Assembly (NCBI RefSeq): GCF_003605435.1
Contig: NZ_QXQB01000009.1
Span: forward strand, 1-64,000
Direction: 5' to 3'
Origin: Paenibacillus pinisoli
GTDB taxonomy: Bacteria > Bacillota > Bacilli > Paenibacillales > Paenibacillaceae
DNA length: 64,000 nucleotides
In this document: positions 1-9,876 of the stretch, piece after piece
Layout: every line of letters starts with the position of its first letter
Numbering within the stretch: position 1 is the stretch's first letter
Notes under the pieces: model-generated
The model's input: the letters and a program-made list of their open reading frames with translations, nothing else
What the model was told of the DNA's origin: nothing
Database searches by the model: none
Program-made: the position numbers and the translations under genes

Positions 1-224
1 ATTGCTCCGTCTTTCCCGAATCGGCCATGCGACCAACTCGCGTATCCGGTATTAGCATTCGTTTCCGAATGTTATCCCAGTCTTACAGGCAGGTTACCTA
101 CGTGTTACTCACCCGTCCGCCGCTAACCATCAGGAGTGCAAGCACTCCATCAAGTCCGCTCGACTTGCATGTATTAGGCACGCCGCCAGCGTTCGTCCTG
201 AGCCAGGATCAAACTCTCCATAAA
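1..224 (-). rRNA. rrs: 16S ribosomal RNA, 5' part
   Basis: The universal 16S 5' primer site appears as its reverse complement at 199-218 (CTGAGCCAGGATCAAACTCT), so the gene reads leftward and its mature 5' end is near 224. Only about 220 bases are inside the window; the rest lies beyond the left edge. In B. subtilis an rRNA operon also follows lysS, so this placement fits the conserved order. Confidence 0.97.
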
Positions 225-396
225 AGTTAGTTTGACTTGCTCAATAACGTTGTTGCTTTTCTGTCATAAATGACAGGGCATTTTCGCTCGTTGTTCAGTT
301 TTCAAAGAACAATCATTTGTCTTTCGTTTTACCGTGTCGGCCGTATGTCTCAGCGGCGACTTAGATAATATATCATGTATGCCTATACGATTGCAA
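225..396 (-). promoter_or_regulatory. rRNA operon promoter and leader
   Basis: Reading leftward, a -35 TTGCAA (391-396) and a -10 TATATT (367-372) are separated by 18 bases. The transcribed leader holds a boxA-like segment, CTTTGAAAACTGAACA (about 292-308), of the kind that precedes 16S genes in Bacilli, and a short perfect hairpin, CTGTCATAAATGACAG (261-276). The region between 397 and 544 holds no gene that I can see. Confidence 0.7.
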
Positions 397-544
397 GTAC
401 TTTTTTAAAAAAGTTTTCATAGACTCTTTTCTTCTATAATATGTTGTTCTTCTAGCAGATACACTTCGTCAGCCTTCCTCCTCATCATGCAAGCTATCTT
501 GCTATGAACTCCTTAGCTGTATGGTTTCTTAAAACATATATAAA

Positions 545-566
545 GGGCCCTCCACTAGGAGAGCCC
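545..566 (-). terminator. terminator of the transglutaminase-like gene
   Basis: On the minus strand GGGCTCTCC-TAGT-GGAGGGCCC forms a 9-bp stem with one G-U pair, followed by TTTATATAT. It lies 24 bases past the stop codon of the gene at 591. Confidence 0.75.
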
Positions 567-590
567 ATACTATTATCTATAGATAATGAA

Positions 591-1394
591 TTAATACTCT
601 TTGGCTTTTGTATACATCTTGCTCTCTTTGATCATTACCGCTTTCTTCTTGCTCTGCACGACACTAGAATCCAATGTCGTATCGATCGTTACCCACTTGC
701 CGTTCAAATAAACTTCATTCCATGCGTGGTACACGTCCAGGTACTCTGTCTGACCCATGACCAGCTTGGTCGGAATATCCAGGCTGCGAAGCATCGCAGC
801 AGTTAGAGAAGCATAACCGTAACAGATATCGGTCTTGGAAGTAAATGTGCGCTCGATATTCGGCAAATAATCGGATGGCACATTTTTGGCAAGCGCTTGA
901 TCATACACGATATTGGCTGTTATGAAATCATATACAGCCTTTACTTTCTCTGCATCGGACTTTTTCCCTTTCGCAAGCTCCTTGGCTTTTTTTATAGGTT
1001 TGTCCGTGCTAGTCCAGCGAATATTCTGTACTGAGTTCAAGTATACCGCGTTATCATTCTTCAGCTTTAAGGTGAGCTTGTCCTGCTTCAGGACCTTATA
1101 AGACTTCCCCGAGATATTCTCCAGCAAAGAGACCGTGTATTCCCCATTCCCGAGCTGCAGAGGAAAGAATTCTGTACTTTCACCGATCGGCAAATTGTAC
1201 GTATAGCTTTCTTGGCCCTTTGCAATCATCACTTTTGTTTTCACATTTTTCTTCACATTATAAGAGACAGTTATGATTCCGCTTGAAGCATCTGACTTGT
1301 CCAGCCAGCTCTTGCCGGCGTTAGCATATGTCGTTGCAGGTACGTTTGAGAGAAAGAACAATGCCGCAATAAGCAGTAGAGTGAATCTTCGCAC
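591..1394 (-). CDS. secreted transglutaminase-like protein under riboswitch control
   Basis: A 267-residue exported protein with a C-terminal transglutaminase-like (papain-fold) domain. The N-terminus is a basic stretch followed by a hydrophobic signal peptide ending near ANA. The catalytic triad is visible: Cys191 in DICYGYASL, His223 in DVYHAWNEV and Asp238 in TIDTTLD. The middle third has no family that I recognise. The start is taken as GTG at 1394 because an AAAGGAG ribosome site (1403-1409) lies 8 bases upstream; the earlier GTG at 1403 overlaps that site. The gene follows two tandem c-di-GMP-I aptamers, so its expression should depend on that second messenger. Bacterial members may be cross-linkers, amidases or proteases; the substrate, perhaps wall peptide or matrix protein, cannot be told from sequence. 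Confidence 0.85.
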   Translation of the reverse strand: MRRFTLLLIAALFFLSNVPATTYANAGKSWLDKSDASSGIITVSYNVKKNVKTKVMIAKGQESYTYNLPIGESTEFFPLQLGNGEYTVSLLENISGKSYKVLKQDKLTLKLKNDNAVYLNSVQNIRWTSTDKPIKKAKELAKGKKSDAEKVKAVYDFITANIVYDQALAKNVPSDYLPNIERTFTSKTDICYGYASLTAAMLRSLDIPTKLVMGQTEYLDVYHAWNEVYLNGKWVTIDTTLDSSVVQSKKKAVMIKESKMYTKAKEY

Positions 1395-1408
1395 GAACAA
1401 CACTCCTT

Positions 1409-1487
1409 TCGGTAGCTGGCTGCCATCAATAAAAAGGCCCTATAGCTTTGCGTCCCTGACTTTCGCCAGGTTTGCCATTATCGAGTC
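1409..1487 (-). promoter_or_regulatory. cyclic-di-GMP-I riboswitch, proximal aptamer
   Basis: The minus strand shows the GEMM-I core in order: GGCAAACC, a GAAA-capped stem (CCTGGCGAAAGTCAGG), GGGACGCAAAGC, GGGCC, then GGCAGCCAGCTACCG. These match the conserved core and P2/P3 elements of the family. The 3' end runs straight into the AAAGGAG ribosome site. ACUC in the 5' flank (1483-1486) can pair with GAGU, which includes the last bases of that site, so control may act on translation. I see no U-rich terminator hairpin in the expression platform. Confidence 0.92.
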
Positions 1488-1565
1488 TACTATTCGACGA
1501 TTCGTTCGATATAGACCTATACAGTGTTCTATATAGTCCTATGAAAATAAAAATAAGCATGTCCA

Positions 1566-1643
1566 TTCGGTAGCTGGCTGCCATCATCAGGAAGGCCCTA
1601 TAGCTTTGCGTCCCTATCTTTCGATAGGTTTGCCATTATCGTG
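1566..1643 (-). promoter_or_regulatory. cyclic-di-GMP-I riboswitch, distal aptamer
   Basis: A second complete GEMM-I core, nearly the same as the proximal copy: GGCAAACC, a fully paired GAAA stem (CCTATCGAAAGATAGG), GGGACGCAAAGC, GGGCC and GGCAGCCAGCTACCG. It lies about 80 bases upstream of the first aptamer in the same leader. The linker contains no obvious terminator. Confidence 0.92.
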
Positions 1644-1661
1644 TATTGCTTATATGGTTCT

Positions 1662-1689
1662 ATACTACCACATTTTTCTAGTAAATCAA
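1662..1689 (-). promoter_or_regulatory. candidate promoter for the riboswitch leader
   Basis: TTGATT (1684-1689) and TAGTAT (1662-1667) are 16 bases apart on the minus strand; an overlapping -10 choice is TATAGA. It would start the transcript just upstream of the distal aptamer. Confidence 0.45.
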
Positions 1690-1822
1690 TAGAGAACTTG
1701 TTCAAAAATGGTAGAATCACGGCTTGATCCATGCGTGCTGTCGAGCGAGTGAACTGAACGGTCGAGCTAACGAACAATTTTTTTGCAACCGCTGCTTATA
1801 GACTACTCTGCAGGCATACGAA

Positions 1823-1849
1823 AACCCCATCCTGTATTGGGATGGGGTT
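1823..1849 (-). terminator. galU terminator
   Basis: AACCCCATCC-CAATACA-GGATGGGGTT with a short T-rich tail lies 17 bases past the galU stop on the minus strand. Confidence 0.75.
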
Positions 1850-1865
1850 CTCTTCGTTGGTTCGC

Positions 1866-2753
1866 CTAAGCCCTAGTATTCGACTTTAGGTTAGTGACCA
1901 GTTGATCTAGATATATCATCAATTCATCCTTTAGGCTAGGATTATCTAATGCCATTTCAATCGTTGTTTTGATAAATCCTAGCTTTTCACCAACATCATA
2001 CCGGATTCCCTCAAAATTATAGGCGTATACAGCCTCGGATTGATTGAGCTCCGCAATCGCATCCGTAAGCTGAATCTCCCCTCCTGCACCTGTTTTTTGA
2101 TTCTCCAATATTTCAAATACTCTAGGCGTCAGGATGTAGCGCCCCATGATGGCTATGTTGGAAGGAGCATCCTCGACTTTAGGTTTTTCGATTAGCGATT
2201 GCACGCTAAGCAAGCGATTGTCGACTTCTTTGCCTGCAATGATGCCATATCTGAACGTCTCTGACGGGTCTATATTTTGTACCCCGATAATGGATGACCG
2301 GTATCGATTATACTGTTCAATTAGCTGTCTTAAGCAAGGCTTCTCGGCTTGAACAATATCGTCGCCTAATAGTACCGCAAACGGCTCATTACCAATAAAC
2401 TTCCTTGCGCACCATATGGCATGTCCCAGGCCCTTCGGCTCTTTTTGCCGTATGTAATGGATATCAACCATTTTAGATGATTTCTGAACCTCATTGAGCA
2501 GCTCAAGCTTGCCCTTCTCCAATAAATTCTGTTCAAGCTCGAATGAGTTGTCAAAGTGATCTTCGATCGCCCTCTTGCCCTTGCCCGTCACGATGATGAT
2601 ATCTTCAATTCCAGACGCCACAGCTTCTTCAACTATATACTGAATAGTTGGCTTGTCGACTATAGGCAGCATTTCTTTGGGCATGGCTTTAGTAGCTGGC
2701 AAGAAGCGTGTCCCTAATCCAGCAGCTGGAATAATAGCCTTCCGAACTTTCAT
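1866..2753 (-). CDS. galU: UTP-glucose-1-phosphate uridylyltransferase
   Basis: Makes UDP-glucose from UTP and glucose-1-phosphate in the cytosol, feeding glycolipid, teichoic acid and exopolysaccharide synthesis. The 295-residue length fits the bacterial GalU/GtaB family. The nucleotide-binding signature is at residues 8-26 ([19 protein letters not shown]), followed by MLPIVDKP; the LIEKP and [10 protein letters not shown] motifs of the sugar site are also present. The start has a GGAGGCG ribosome site 6-7 bases upstream. It is a stand-alone gene with its own terminator and is not part of the conserved lysS neighbourhood of Bacillus. Confidence 0.95.
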   Translation of the reverse strand: MKVRKAIIPAAGLGTRFLPATKAMPKEMLPIVDKPTIQYIVEEAVASGIEDIIIVTGKGKRAIEDHFDNSFELEQNLLEKGKLELLNEVQKSSKMVDIHYIRQKEPKGLGHAIWCARKFIGNEPFAVLLGDDIVQAEKPCLRQLIEQYNRYRSSIIGVQNIDPSETFRYGIIAGKEVDNRLLSVQSLIEKPKVEDAPSNIAIMGRYILTPRVFEILENQKTGAGGEIQLTDAIAELNQSEAVYAYNFEGIRYDVGEKLGFIKTTIEMALDNPSLKDELMIYLDQLVTNLKSNTRA

Positions 2754-2865
2754 TCTTTCGCCTCCGATTTCCCAACTAATAATGATTTCATACTGTTTTT
2801 GGCTTTCAAAAATCTCTTCCTTTAACCCAAATGATTAGATTTTTCAGAAAAGTAACTTGAAAAAA

Positions 2866-2887
2866 ATGCCCCACAGCTGTGGGGCAT
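2866..2887 (-). terminator. lysS terminator
   Basis: A perfect 22-base palindrome (ATGCCCCACAG and its complement) followed by a T6 run on the minus strand, 33 bases past the lysS stop. Confidence 0.9.
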
Positions 2888-2919
2888 GGTTTTATTCGTC
2901 ATAAGCCGTGTCATCGTAT

Positions 2920-4458
<1,539 letters not shown>

Positions 4459-4462
4459 TCAA

Positions 4463-4485
4463 AAAGCTTCCGGCAAGGAAGCTTT
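4463..4485 (-). terminator. hairpin between greA and lysS
   Basis: AAAGCTTCC-TTGCC-GGAAGCTTT followed by TTGAG on the minus strand. The U tract is short, so it may only attenuate read-through from greA into lysS. Confidence 0.55.
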
Positions 4486-4506
4486 CGAAATCGTGAATCG
4501 CACACC

Positions 4507-4983
4507 TTATTTTTTGATATCGACAATTTTATATTGAATAATGCCCGCCGGTACGTTAACCTCTACGACTGTGCCTTTCTTCTTGCCCAGGATCGCTTTG
4601 CCAACGGGGCTTTCATTCGAAATCTTGTTCTGAAGGGGGTCGGACTCGGCTGTGCCGACGATCGCGTATTCCATCGTGTCGCCGAACTCCAAATCCTCTA
4701 CCGTTACAATCGATCCGATGCTGACGGTATCGATATCAATCTCATCATTATTAATGATGCGGGCATTGCGAAGCATCTTCTCCAGCGTAATAATACGGCC
4801 TTCGATGAAAGCTTGCTCGTTCTTCGCATCCTCATATTCCGAGTTCTCGCTAATATCGCCATAACCGATCGCGACCTTGATCCGCTCAGCTACTTCACGA
4901 CGTTTGACCGACTTCAGGTTCTCAAGTTCCTCTTCCAGCTTCTTGAGCCCGTCTTGAGTCAGAATGATTTGCTTATCGTTCAT
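4507..4983 (-). CDS. greA: transcription elongation factor GreA
   Basis: Rescues backtracked RNA polymerase by stimulating transcript cleavage through the secondary channel. The protein has 158 residues, the usual GreA length. The N-terminal half is a coiled coil ([21 protein letters not shown]) with the acidic tip [16 protein letters not shown]. The C-terminal half is the FKBP-like domain with [14 protein letters not shown]. It is preceded by a perfect-consensus sigma-A promoter and a leader of about 110 bases, and may be co-transcribed with lysS across a weak hairpin. Confidence 0.96.
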   Translation of the reverse strand: MNDKQIILTQDGLKKLEEELENLKSVKRREVAERIKVAIGYGDISENSEYEDAKNEQAFIEGRIITLEKMLRNARIINNDEIDIDTVSIGSIVTVEDLEFGDTMEYAIVGTAESDPLQNKISNESPVGKAILGKKKGTVVEVNVPAGIIQYKIVDIKK

Positions 4984-5111
4984 CTTTCCGATTCTCCTGT
5001 CGTGTGACTAATTTTTCATACGTTGTATGAATTCACTGTTACTTAATATATTACGCATGATACCCATCATACCTGCTGTTGCCTATGGTGGACTGTAACT
5101 TAAATGTTAGA

Positions 5112-5152
5112 TTATATTGCACGATTATATTGCATGGTCTCTTGAATGTCAA
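5112..5152 (-). promoter_or_regulatory. greA promoter with duplicated -10 element
   Basis: TTGACA (5147-5152) and TATAAT (5124-5129) are separated by exactly 17 bases, a full sigma-A consensus. The segment TGCAATATAATC around the -10 is repeated 18 bases downstream (about 5111-5122), giving a second TATAAT. Confidence 0.85.
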
Positions 5153-5199
5153 TCGGAGCCAGCCCCGCCATTGAAACCGTTTCATTTATGCGCCAAAAA

Positions 5200-5262
5200 G
5201 GAAAGACGACGACAAGCGGTTACTGTCGACCATTGTCGAATAACCGCCTGACGTGTCTTTCC
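5200..5262 (-). terminator. terminator of the folate/dusB operon
   Basis: A long hairpin on the minus strand whose base pairs GGAAAGAC with GTCTTTCC and whose upper stem pairs GCGGTTA with TAACCGC, followed by TTTTTGG. Confidence 0.85.
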
Positions 5263-5267
5263 ATAGG

Positions 5268-6287
5268 TTAATGTACGGCTTCCCCGGCTGTGCCAGTCTC
5301 AGAGCCTACACCCTCGTTCTCAAGCGAGCGGATGAAGTTGTCCAAGATGATAACCATACGGTCGCGTCCGGTTTCCTCCATAATGGCATCCTTCACGCGC
5401 GCGCCGCCAGGCAGTCCCTTCAGATACCAAGCCAGATGCTTGCGCATCTCGCGGACGGCTACCGCTTCATTCTTCAGAGCAATCAGGCGGTCCAGATGGA
5501 GAATCGCCACTTCCATCTTCTCGCGAGGGGTTGGATCGCCCAGCAGCTCGCCGGTCGACAGATACTGGATCGTGCGATACAGCATCCATGGATTGCCCAG
5601 CGCTCCGCGTCCGATCATGACGCCGTCTACGCCCGTCTGCTCCAGCATCCGCTTGGCATCCTCAGGCGAGAATACATCGCCGTTGCCAATGACGGGAATC
5701 GATACCGCTTGCTTGACGTCCCTTATAATGTCCCAATTCGCCTTGCCGGTATACTGCTGCTCGCGTGTGCGTCCATGCACGCTGACGGCGCTGCCGCCAG
5801 CTTTCTCTACCATCCGCGCATTCTCGACTGCATACACATGCTCGTCATCCCAGCCGATCCGCATTTTCACCGTTACAGGCTTGTCGACAGCATCCACCAC
5901 CGCGGATACCATCTCATATATTTTGTTAGGGTCCAGCAGCCAGCGCGCGCCTGCGTCGCACTTGGTTACCTTCGGCACCGGACAGCCCATGTTGATATCG
6001 ATAATATCGGCATTCGTCTGCTTGTCGACGACTTTGGCCGCTTCGACCAGCGATTCGCGGTCGCCTCCGAAGATCTGCAGGCTGAGCGGCTTCTCCCGCT
6101 CATCGACGAACAGCATCTCCATCGTACGCTTGTTGCCGTGCAGAATCGCCTTGTCGCTTACCATCTCCGCACATACAAGCCCCGTGCCGAATTCCTTGGC
6201 AATAAGTCGGAAAGCCGGGTTGCACACGCCTGCCATCGGCGCCAGCACGACTCTGTTCTTCATCTCGATGTCTCCGATTTTCAGCAT
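5268..6287 (-). CDS. dusB: tRNA-dihydrouridine synthase, DusB type
   Basis: An FMN enzyme that reduces specific uridines in tRNA to dihydrouridine. The 339-residue TIM-barrel protein shows VVLAPMAGVCNPAFR at the N-terminus, the catalytic Cys102 in INMGCPVPKVT, and the phosphate/FMN loop VHGRTREQQYTG. The ATG at 6287 is preferred, with AAGGGCGGC just upstream; a TTG at 6299 that overlaps the stop of the preceding gene is the alternative. It is the last gene of the folate operon, as yacF is in B. subtilis. Confidence 0.93.
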   Translation of the reverse strand: MLKIGDIEMKNRVVLAPMAGVCNPAFRLIAKEFGTGLVCAEMVSDKAILHGNKRTMEMLFVDEREKPLSLQIFGGDRESLVEAAKVVDKQTNADIIDINMGCPVPKVTKCDAGARWLLDPNKIYEMVSAVVDAVDKPVTVKMRIGWDDEHVYAVENARMVEKAGGSAVSVHGRTREQQYTGKANWDIIRDVKQAVSIPVIGNGDVFSPEDAKRMLEQTGVDGVMIGRGALGNPWMLYRTIQYLSTGELLGDPTPREKMEVAILHLDRLIALKNEAVAVREMRKHLAWYLKGLPGGARVKDAIMEETGRDRMVIILDNFIRSLENEGVGSETGTAGEAVH

Positions 6288-6295
6288 GCCGCCCT

Positions 6296-6508
6296 TCAAT
6301 CCTCCTTCATGGTCATGAGTTCCTCGTAGCTGATCCCCAGCGTCTTCGCGATATGGTTGAGCAGCTTGGGATCATTCTTCCGCGTGCCCCGCTCCAGCGA
6401 TCCCAGCACCGCTACCGATACGCCAAGCTCCTTGGCCAGCTCTAGCTGTGTATAGCCCTTCAGCTTCCGAAAGGCTCTGACGCGCTGCGCCAATTGATTG
6501 TTTTCCAT
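6296..6508 (-). CDS. yazB: small XRE-type helix-turn-helix regulator (YazB-like)
   Basis: A 70-residue protein consisting almost only of a Cro/C1-type helix-turn-helix. The core is GYTQLELAKELGVSVAVLGS followed by LERGTRKNDPKLLNHIAKTL. It probably binds DNA as a dimer; its target is unknown. The start overlaps the end of folK by 49 bases and has a GGAAGG ribosome site. A gene of this type sits between folK and the dus gene in B. subtilis too, so its position is conserved. Confidence 0.88.
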   Translation of the reverse strand: MENNQLAQRVRAFRKLKGYTQLELAKELGVSVAVLGSLERGTRKNDPKLLNHIAKTLGISYEELMTMKED

Positions 6509-7017
6509 AACGTGATGCCTTCCTTTCCTTCCCGAAGCGCCGCATAAGACGCAGCCTGAACCCCTTCGTGCAAAGGATGCGAATCCGAGATCACATCATG
6601 CAAGGGAACAAGCACGAACGCCCGCTCCATCATGCGCGGATGCGGCAGCGTCAGCTCCTCTTGATCCATTCTGACATTATCGTATAGGAGGAGATCGAGG
6701 TCAATGGTTCTTGGTCCCCAACGTTCATGTCGAATTCTCCCGAGGAGGCGTTCCTGCTCGAGCTGCTCGCGCAGCAGAGCCAAGGGCTCTAAGGTGGTGG
6801 ACACGGCAATCGCCATGTTCAGAAAAGAAGGCTGATCGGTATAGCCAACGGGCTCCGTCTCGTAGATGCCAGATACGCGCAATACCCGAATCTCCGGGTG
6901 AGCGTCGATGCGCTCGATCGCATCCATCAGCAGCTTGTCGCGCTCTCCCATATTGGAGCCAAGGGCGATATAAGCTTCCGCTTCAGCGTTACGCTCGTAC
7001 AATTCGGCCATCGGCAT
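6460..7017 (-). CDS. folK: 2-amino-4-hydroxy-6-hydroxymethyldihydropteridine diphosphokinase
   Basis: Transfers pyrophosphate from ATP to the pterin alcohol in folate synthesis. Residues near the N-terminus read AYIALGSNMGERDKLL, and the metal/ATP-binding region reads RWGPRTIDLDLLLYDN, both hallmarks of HPPK. The start is uncertain: ATG at 7017 gives 185 residues and overlaps folB by 29 bases, ATG at 7011 is close by, and TTG at 7038 is also in frame. Translation is probably coupled to folB. The C-terminal extension after LHDVISDSHPLHEGV overlaps the next gene. Confidence 0.93.
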   Translation of the reverse strand: MPMAELYERNAEAEAYIALGSNMGERDKLLMDAIERIDAHPEIRVLRVSGIYETEPVGYTDQPSFLNMAIAVSTTLEPLALLREQLEQERLLGRIRHERWGPRTIDLDLLLYDNVRMDQEELTLPHPRMMERAFVLVPLHDVISDSHPLHEGVQAASYAALREGKEGITLWKTINWRSASEPFGS

Positions 7018-7375
7018 CCCGCTTTCTCGCAAGCTCAATCGTCACGCCGTCAAAGTGGATATCGAACGGCGGATGCGGCTTCGTCACGCGGACGGTAACG
7101 TCATTGATCATAGTATAAGCTTCAAGAACCCGCGATGCAATGTGACCGGCCAGCGCTTCAATCAGCTTGAAGGGAGGCCCCTCCACGATCGATTTGGCCA
7201 GAGCGTGAAGCTCCGCGTAGTTCACTGTATAGGCCAGGTCATCCGTAGCTGCAGCCTGCTCAAGATCAATGCCCAGATCCAGATCGACATAAAACTGCTG
7301 TCCCAGCTTGTTCTCCTCCGCGAATACGCCATGATACCCATAGAAGCGCATTCCCTTTACTATCATTCGGTCCAT
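6989..7375 (-). CDS. folB: dihydroneopterin aldolase
   Basis: Converts 7,8-dihydroneopterin to the hydroxymethyl pterin used by FolK. The 128-residue length is typical. The signature MRFYGYHGVFAEENKLGQ is near the N-terminus, with VDLDLGIDL and the active-site Lys in PFKLIEALA. ATG at 7375 has an AGGAG ribosome site, whereas the upstream in-frame codons do not. It lies between folP and folK in the folate operon. Confidence 0.94.
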   Translation of the reverse strand: MDRMIVKGMRFYGYHGVFAEENKLGQQFYVDLDLGIDLEQAAATDDLAYTVNYAELHALAKSIVEGPPFKLIEALAGHIASRVLEAYTMINDVTVRVTKPHPPFDIHFDGVTIELARKRDADGRIVRA

Positions 7376-7427
7376 GTTGTCTCCTGCTCCCTTCCTGTCC
7401 GCAGCTATAGGCTGCGCTAGCACACTC

Positions 7428-8276
7428 CTAAGTCCGATATAGCATCGCGTCCATCATACGCGCTGTCCGCTTGATGGCGAGCACATCATGCACGCGTACG
7501 ATCTGGCACCCGCGCGCTATGCCTAGCGCGACCGTCGCTGCCGTCCCCTCAACAAGCTCATCCACCGGCAAATCAAGCGTCTGCTTGATGAATCGCTTGC
7601 GCGATGTGCCCAGCAGCACCGGATACCCAAGCGCCGCCAATTCGTCCAGACGGTCCATCAGCTCCAAGTTGTCCTCATAGGTCTTGGCAAAGCCGATGCC
7701 GGGATCCAGCCATATGTGATCGTCCTGAACGCCCGCTCTTCTCGCAATATCGACACCGTTCTTCAGATCGGCTATGACATCCTGCACAAAATCATGGTAG
7801 TCCCGCTCATGGCGGTTATGATTCAGAATAACCGGCGCGCCATATTCGGCTGCCACAGCCGCCATATCGGGATCGCCTTTCAGCCCCCATATATCATTAA
7901 TGATATGAGCGCCCGCCTCCAAGGACTGGCGCACCGTTACAGCTTTGTAAGAGTCTATCGAGATGGCGATTCCCGGCAAAGCTTCACGAACGGCCGCTAT
8001 AACCGGCAGCACCCGCTTCAGTTCTTCCTCTGCGCTGACCGCCTCAAACCCGGGTCTGGTGGATTCGCCTCCGATATCCAGAATATCCGCGCCCGCAGCC
8101 ACCATCTCCCTGGCGTGAGCGACGGCGCGGTCCACATCATTATAGCGGCCCCCATCGGAGAACGAATCGGGCGTCGCGTTCAATATGCCCATAATGAGAG
8201 TGCGCTGGCCCAAATCAAGCTTCACGCCGCCTCCCAGGTCATAGGATCGTTGCCAATATGTCGGTCTAGCATTCAT
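7428..8276 (-). CDS. folP: dihydropteroate synthase
   Basis: Joins p-aminobenzoate to the pterin pyrophosphate, the sulfonamide-sensitive step of folate synthesis. It has 282 residues. Signatures are LIMGILNATPDSFSDGG and DIGGESTRPG near the N-terminus, then SIDSYKAVT, NDIWG, DPGIGFAKT and GTSRKRFI along the TIM barrel. A GAGGAG ribosome site lies 11 bases before the ATG. It stands between pabC and folB, so PABA synthesis and use are in one operon. Confidence 0.96.
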   Translation of the reverse strand: MNARPTYWQRSYDLGGGVKLDLGQRTLIMGILNATPDSFSDGGRYNDVDRAVAHAREMVAAGADILDIGGESTRPGFEAVSAEEELKRVLPVIAAVREALPGIAISIDSYKAVTVRQSLEAGAHIINDIWGLKGDPDMAAVAAEYGAPVILNHNRHERDYHDFVQDVIADLKNGVDIARRAGVQDDHIWLDPGIGFAKTYEDNLELMDRLDELAALGYPVLLGTSRKRFIKQTLDLPVDELVEGTAATVALGIARGCQIVRVHDVLAIKRTARMMDAMLYRT

Positions 8277-8339
8277 CGTCTGTCACGTCTCCTCTTGCTC
8301 ATTCGCTCTTCGGCTAGCATGCCCCATATCGCCGCCCTC

Positions 8340-9245
8340 TCATAACACTGCGGCATCCGCGCGGTATGAACCCAGCAGCTCCATTGTCACCGCACCGGCC
8401 GAACCCCCGCCAATCCGGATTCTCTCATAAGTATCAAAGCGAGTCAGCTCTGTGACGGGAACCAGCTCCTGAATGGAATTGGTCAGCCAGATCTCATCGG
8501 CTGAGGCAAGCTCTGCCCAGCCGTAATGCCCCTCTTGCACCCTATAGCCCGCAGCTGAAGCCAGCTCCATCACACGCCCTCGGGTAATGCCGGGCAATAT
8601 GCCCGTATCCACTGCAGGTGTATGAACGATGCCCTGGCGCAAGAAGAACAAATTGCTTACAATACCCTCGGACAGCCAGCCCTCGCGTGTCAGCATTAAT
8701 CCTTCCGCTGCGGGATGCGCCGGCATCAGATGCGGACTCCTGCCATCACCAAGCCCCAGAAGCTCTCTCTTCGCCATAATATTGTTCATATAATGAAGCG
8801 ATTTGAATCGCACCGTTCCCTCCGGCGTATTCCGCACCGTGCGAAGCAGACGCAGCTCTTTGCCCAGCCGCAGCGCTTCCTCATTCACGGGCGGCAGCTC
8901 CTTCACAAGCAGGATGATCGTCGGCTGCGTATAATCGCCGCTTGGCAAGCCAAGAGCGCCCTCGCCGGCGCTCACCGTCAACCGCACGTAGCCATCCTCC
9001 AGCCCATTCTCCCGCAAGAGTCCCCCCAGCCAGTCTTCAAGCTGGCCTATGTTCATATCGAAGGGAATGCCCAGCTCCGCACATCCCGACTTCAAGCGAT
9101 TCATATGCCGCTCCAGCAGATAGGGCTTGCCATGATAGGTTCGGAACGTCTCGAACAGTCCCAGACCGTACAAAAAGCCGTGATCATAGACTGAGATCAC
9201 AGCTTCATGCGCGTCAACCACATTTCCGTTCAGACCGATTTTCAT
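8340..9245 (-). CDS. pabC: aminodeoxychorismate lyase
   Basis: A PLP-dependent fold-type IV enzyme that releases pyruvate from 4-amino-4-deoxychorismate to give p-aminobenzoate. The 301-residue protein shows [17 protein letters not shown] near residue 22 and the PLP lysine in [13 protein letters not shown] (about 159). Its ATG overlaps the pabA stop (ATGA), so translation is coupled. D-amino-acid transaminase relatives share the fold, but the operon context decides for PabC. Confidence 0.93.
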   Translation of the reverse strand: MKIGLNGNVVDAHEAVISVYDHGFLYGLGLFETFRTYHGKPYLLERHMNRLKSGCAELGIPFDMNIGQLEDWLGGLLRENGLEDGYVRLTVSAGEGALGLPSGDYTQPTIILLVKELPPVNEEALRLGKELRLLRTVRNTPEGTVRFKSLHYMNNIMAKRELLGLGDGRSPHLMPAHPAAEGLMLTREGWLSEGIVSNLFFLRQGIVHTPAVDTGILPGITRGRVMELASAAGYRVQEGHYGWAELASADEIWLTNSIQELVPVTELTRFDTYERIRIGGGSAGAVTMELLGSYRADAAVL

Positions 9246-9823
9246 TGCACGACGCCTGACCGATGGCGCATGAAGTTGCGAAGCATCGTATGCCCATGGT
9301 CGGTAATAATGGACTCCGGATGGAATTGCACGCCTTCGATCGCATATTCCTTATGCCGCAGCCCCATGATTTCGCCCTCTGCCGTCTCTGCGCTGATCTC
9401 CAGGCATTCCGGCAGCGTCTCGCGGCGAACGATCAGGGAATGATAGCGCGTCGCTGTGAACGGCGATTCCATACCCTCGAAGATCGTCTTGCCGTCATGC
9501 AGAATGGGCGATGTCTTGCCGTGCATCAGCTTCTCCGCTCGCACGACCTCGCCTCCGAAGGCTTGTCCGATCGACTGATGGCCGAGGCAGACGCCGAGGA
9601 TCGGAATCTTGCCTTTGAAATGGTCAATCAGCGACAAGCTGATACCCGCCTCGTTAGGCGAACATGGACCCGGCGAGATCAGGATATGATCGGGCGCCAG
9701 CTCCTCAATGCCGGCAAGGTCAATCTCGTCGTTCCGCTTCACGACGATCTCCTCGCCCAGCTCGCCCAAGTATTGCACCAGATTGTACGTGAACGAATCA
9801 TAGTTGTCGATTACGAGTATCAT
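9242..9823 (-). CDS. pabA: aminodeoxychorismate/anthranilate synthase glutaminase subunit
   Basis: A class I glutamine amidotransferase that supplies ammonia to PabB. The catalytic Cys is in [15 protein letters not shown] and the His-Glu pair in VQFHPES. The start at 9823 (193 residues) gives AAGGGG at a 9-base spacing; an ATG at 9832 directly abuts that site. In B. subtilis the equivalent protein also serves tryptophan synthesis, and no second copy is visible here, so it may be shared. Confidence 0.94.
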   Translation of the reverse strand: MILVIDNYDSFTYNLVQYLGELGEEIVVKRNDEIDLAGIEELAPDHILISPGPCSPNEAGISLSLIDHFKGKIPILGVCLGHQSIGQAFGGEVVRAEKLMHGKTSPILHDGKTIFEGMESPFTATRYHSLIVRRETLPECLEISAETAEGEIMGLRHKEYAIEGVQFHPESIITDHGHTMLRNFMRHRSGVVQ

Positions 9824-9876
9824 GCTCCACATCCCCTTTTTCCAAATCTATTGATAGAAGCAAAGCTCCCCAAACT

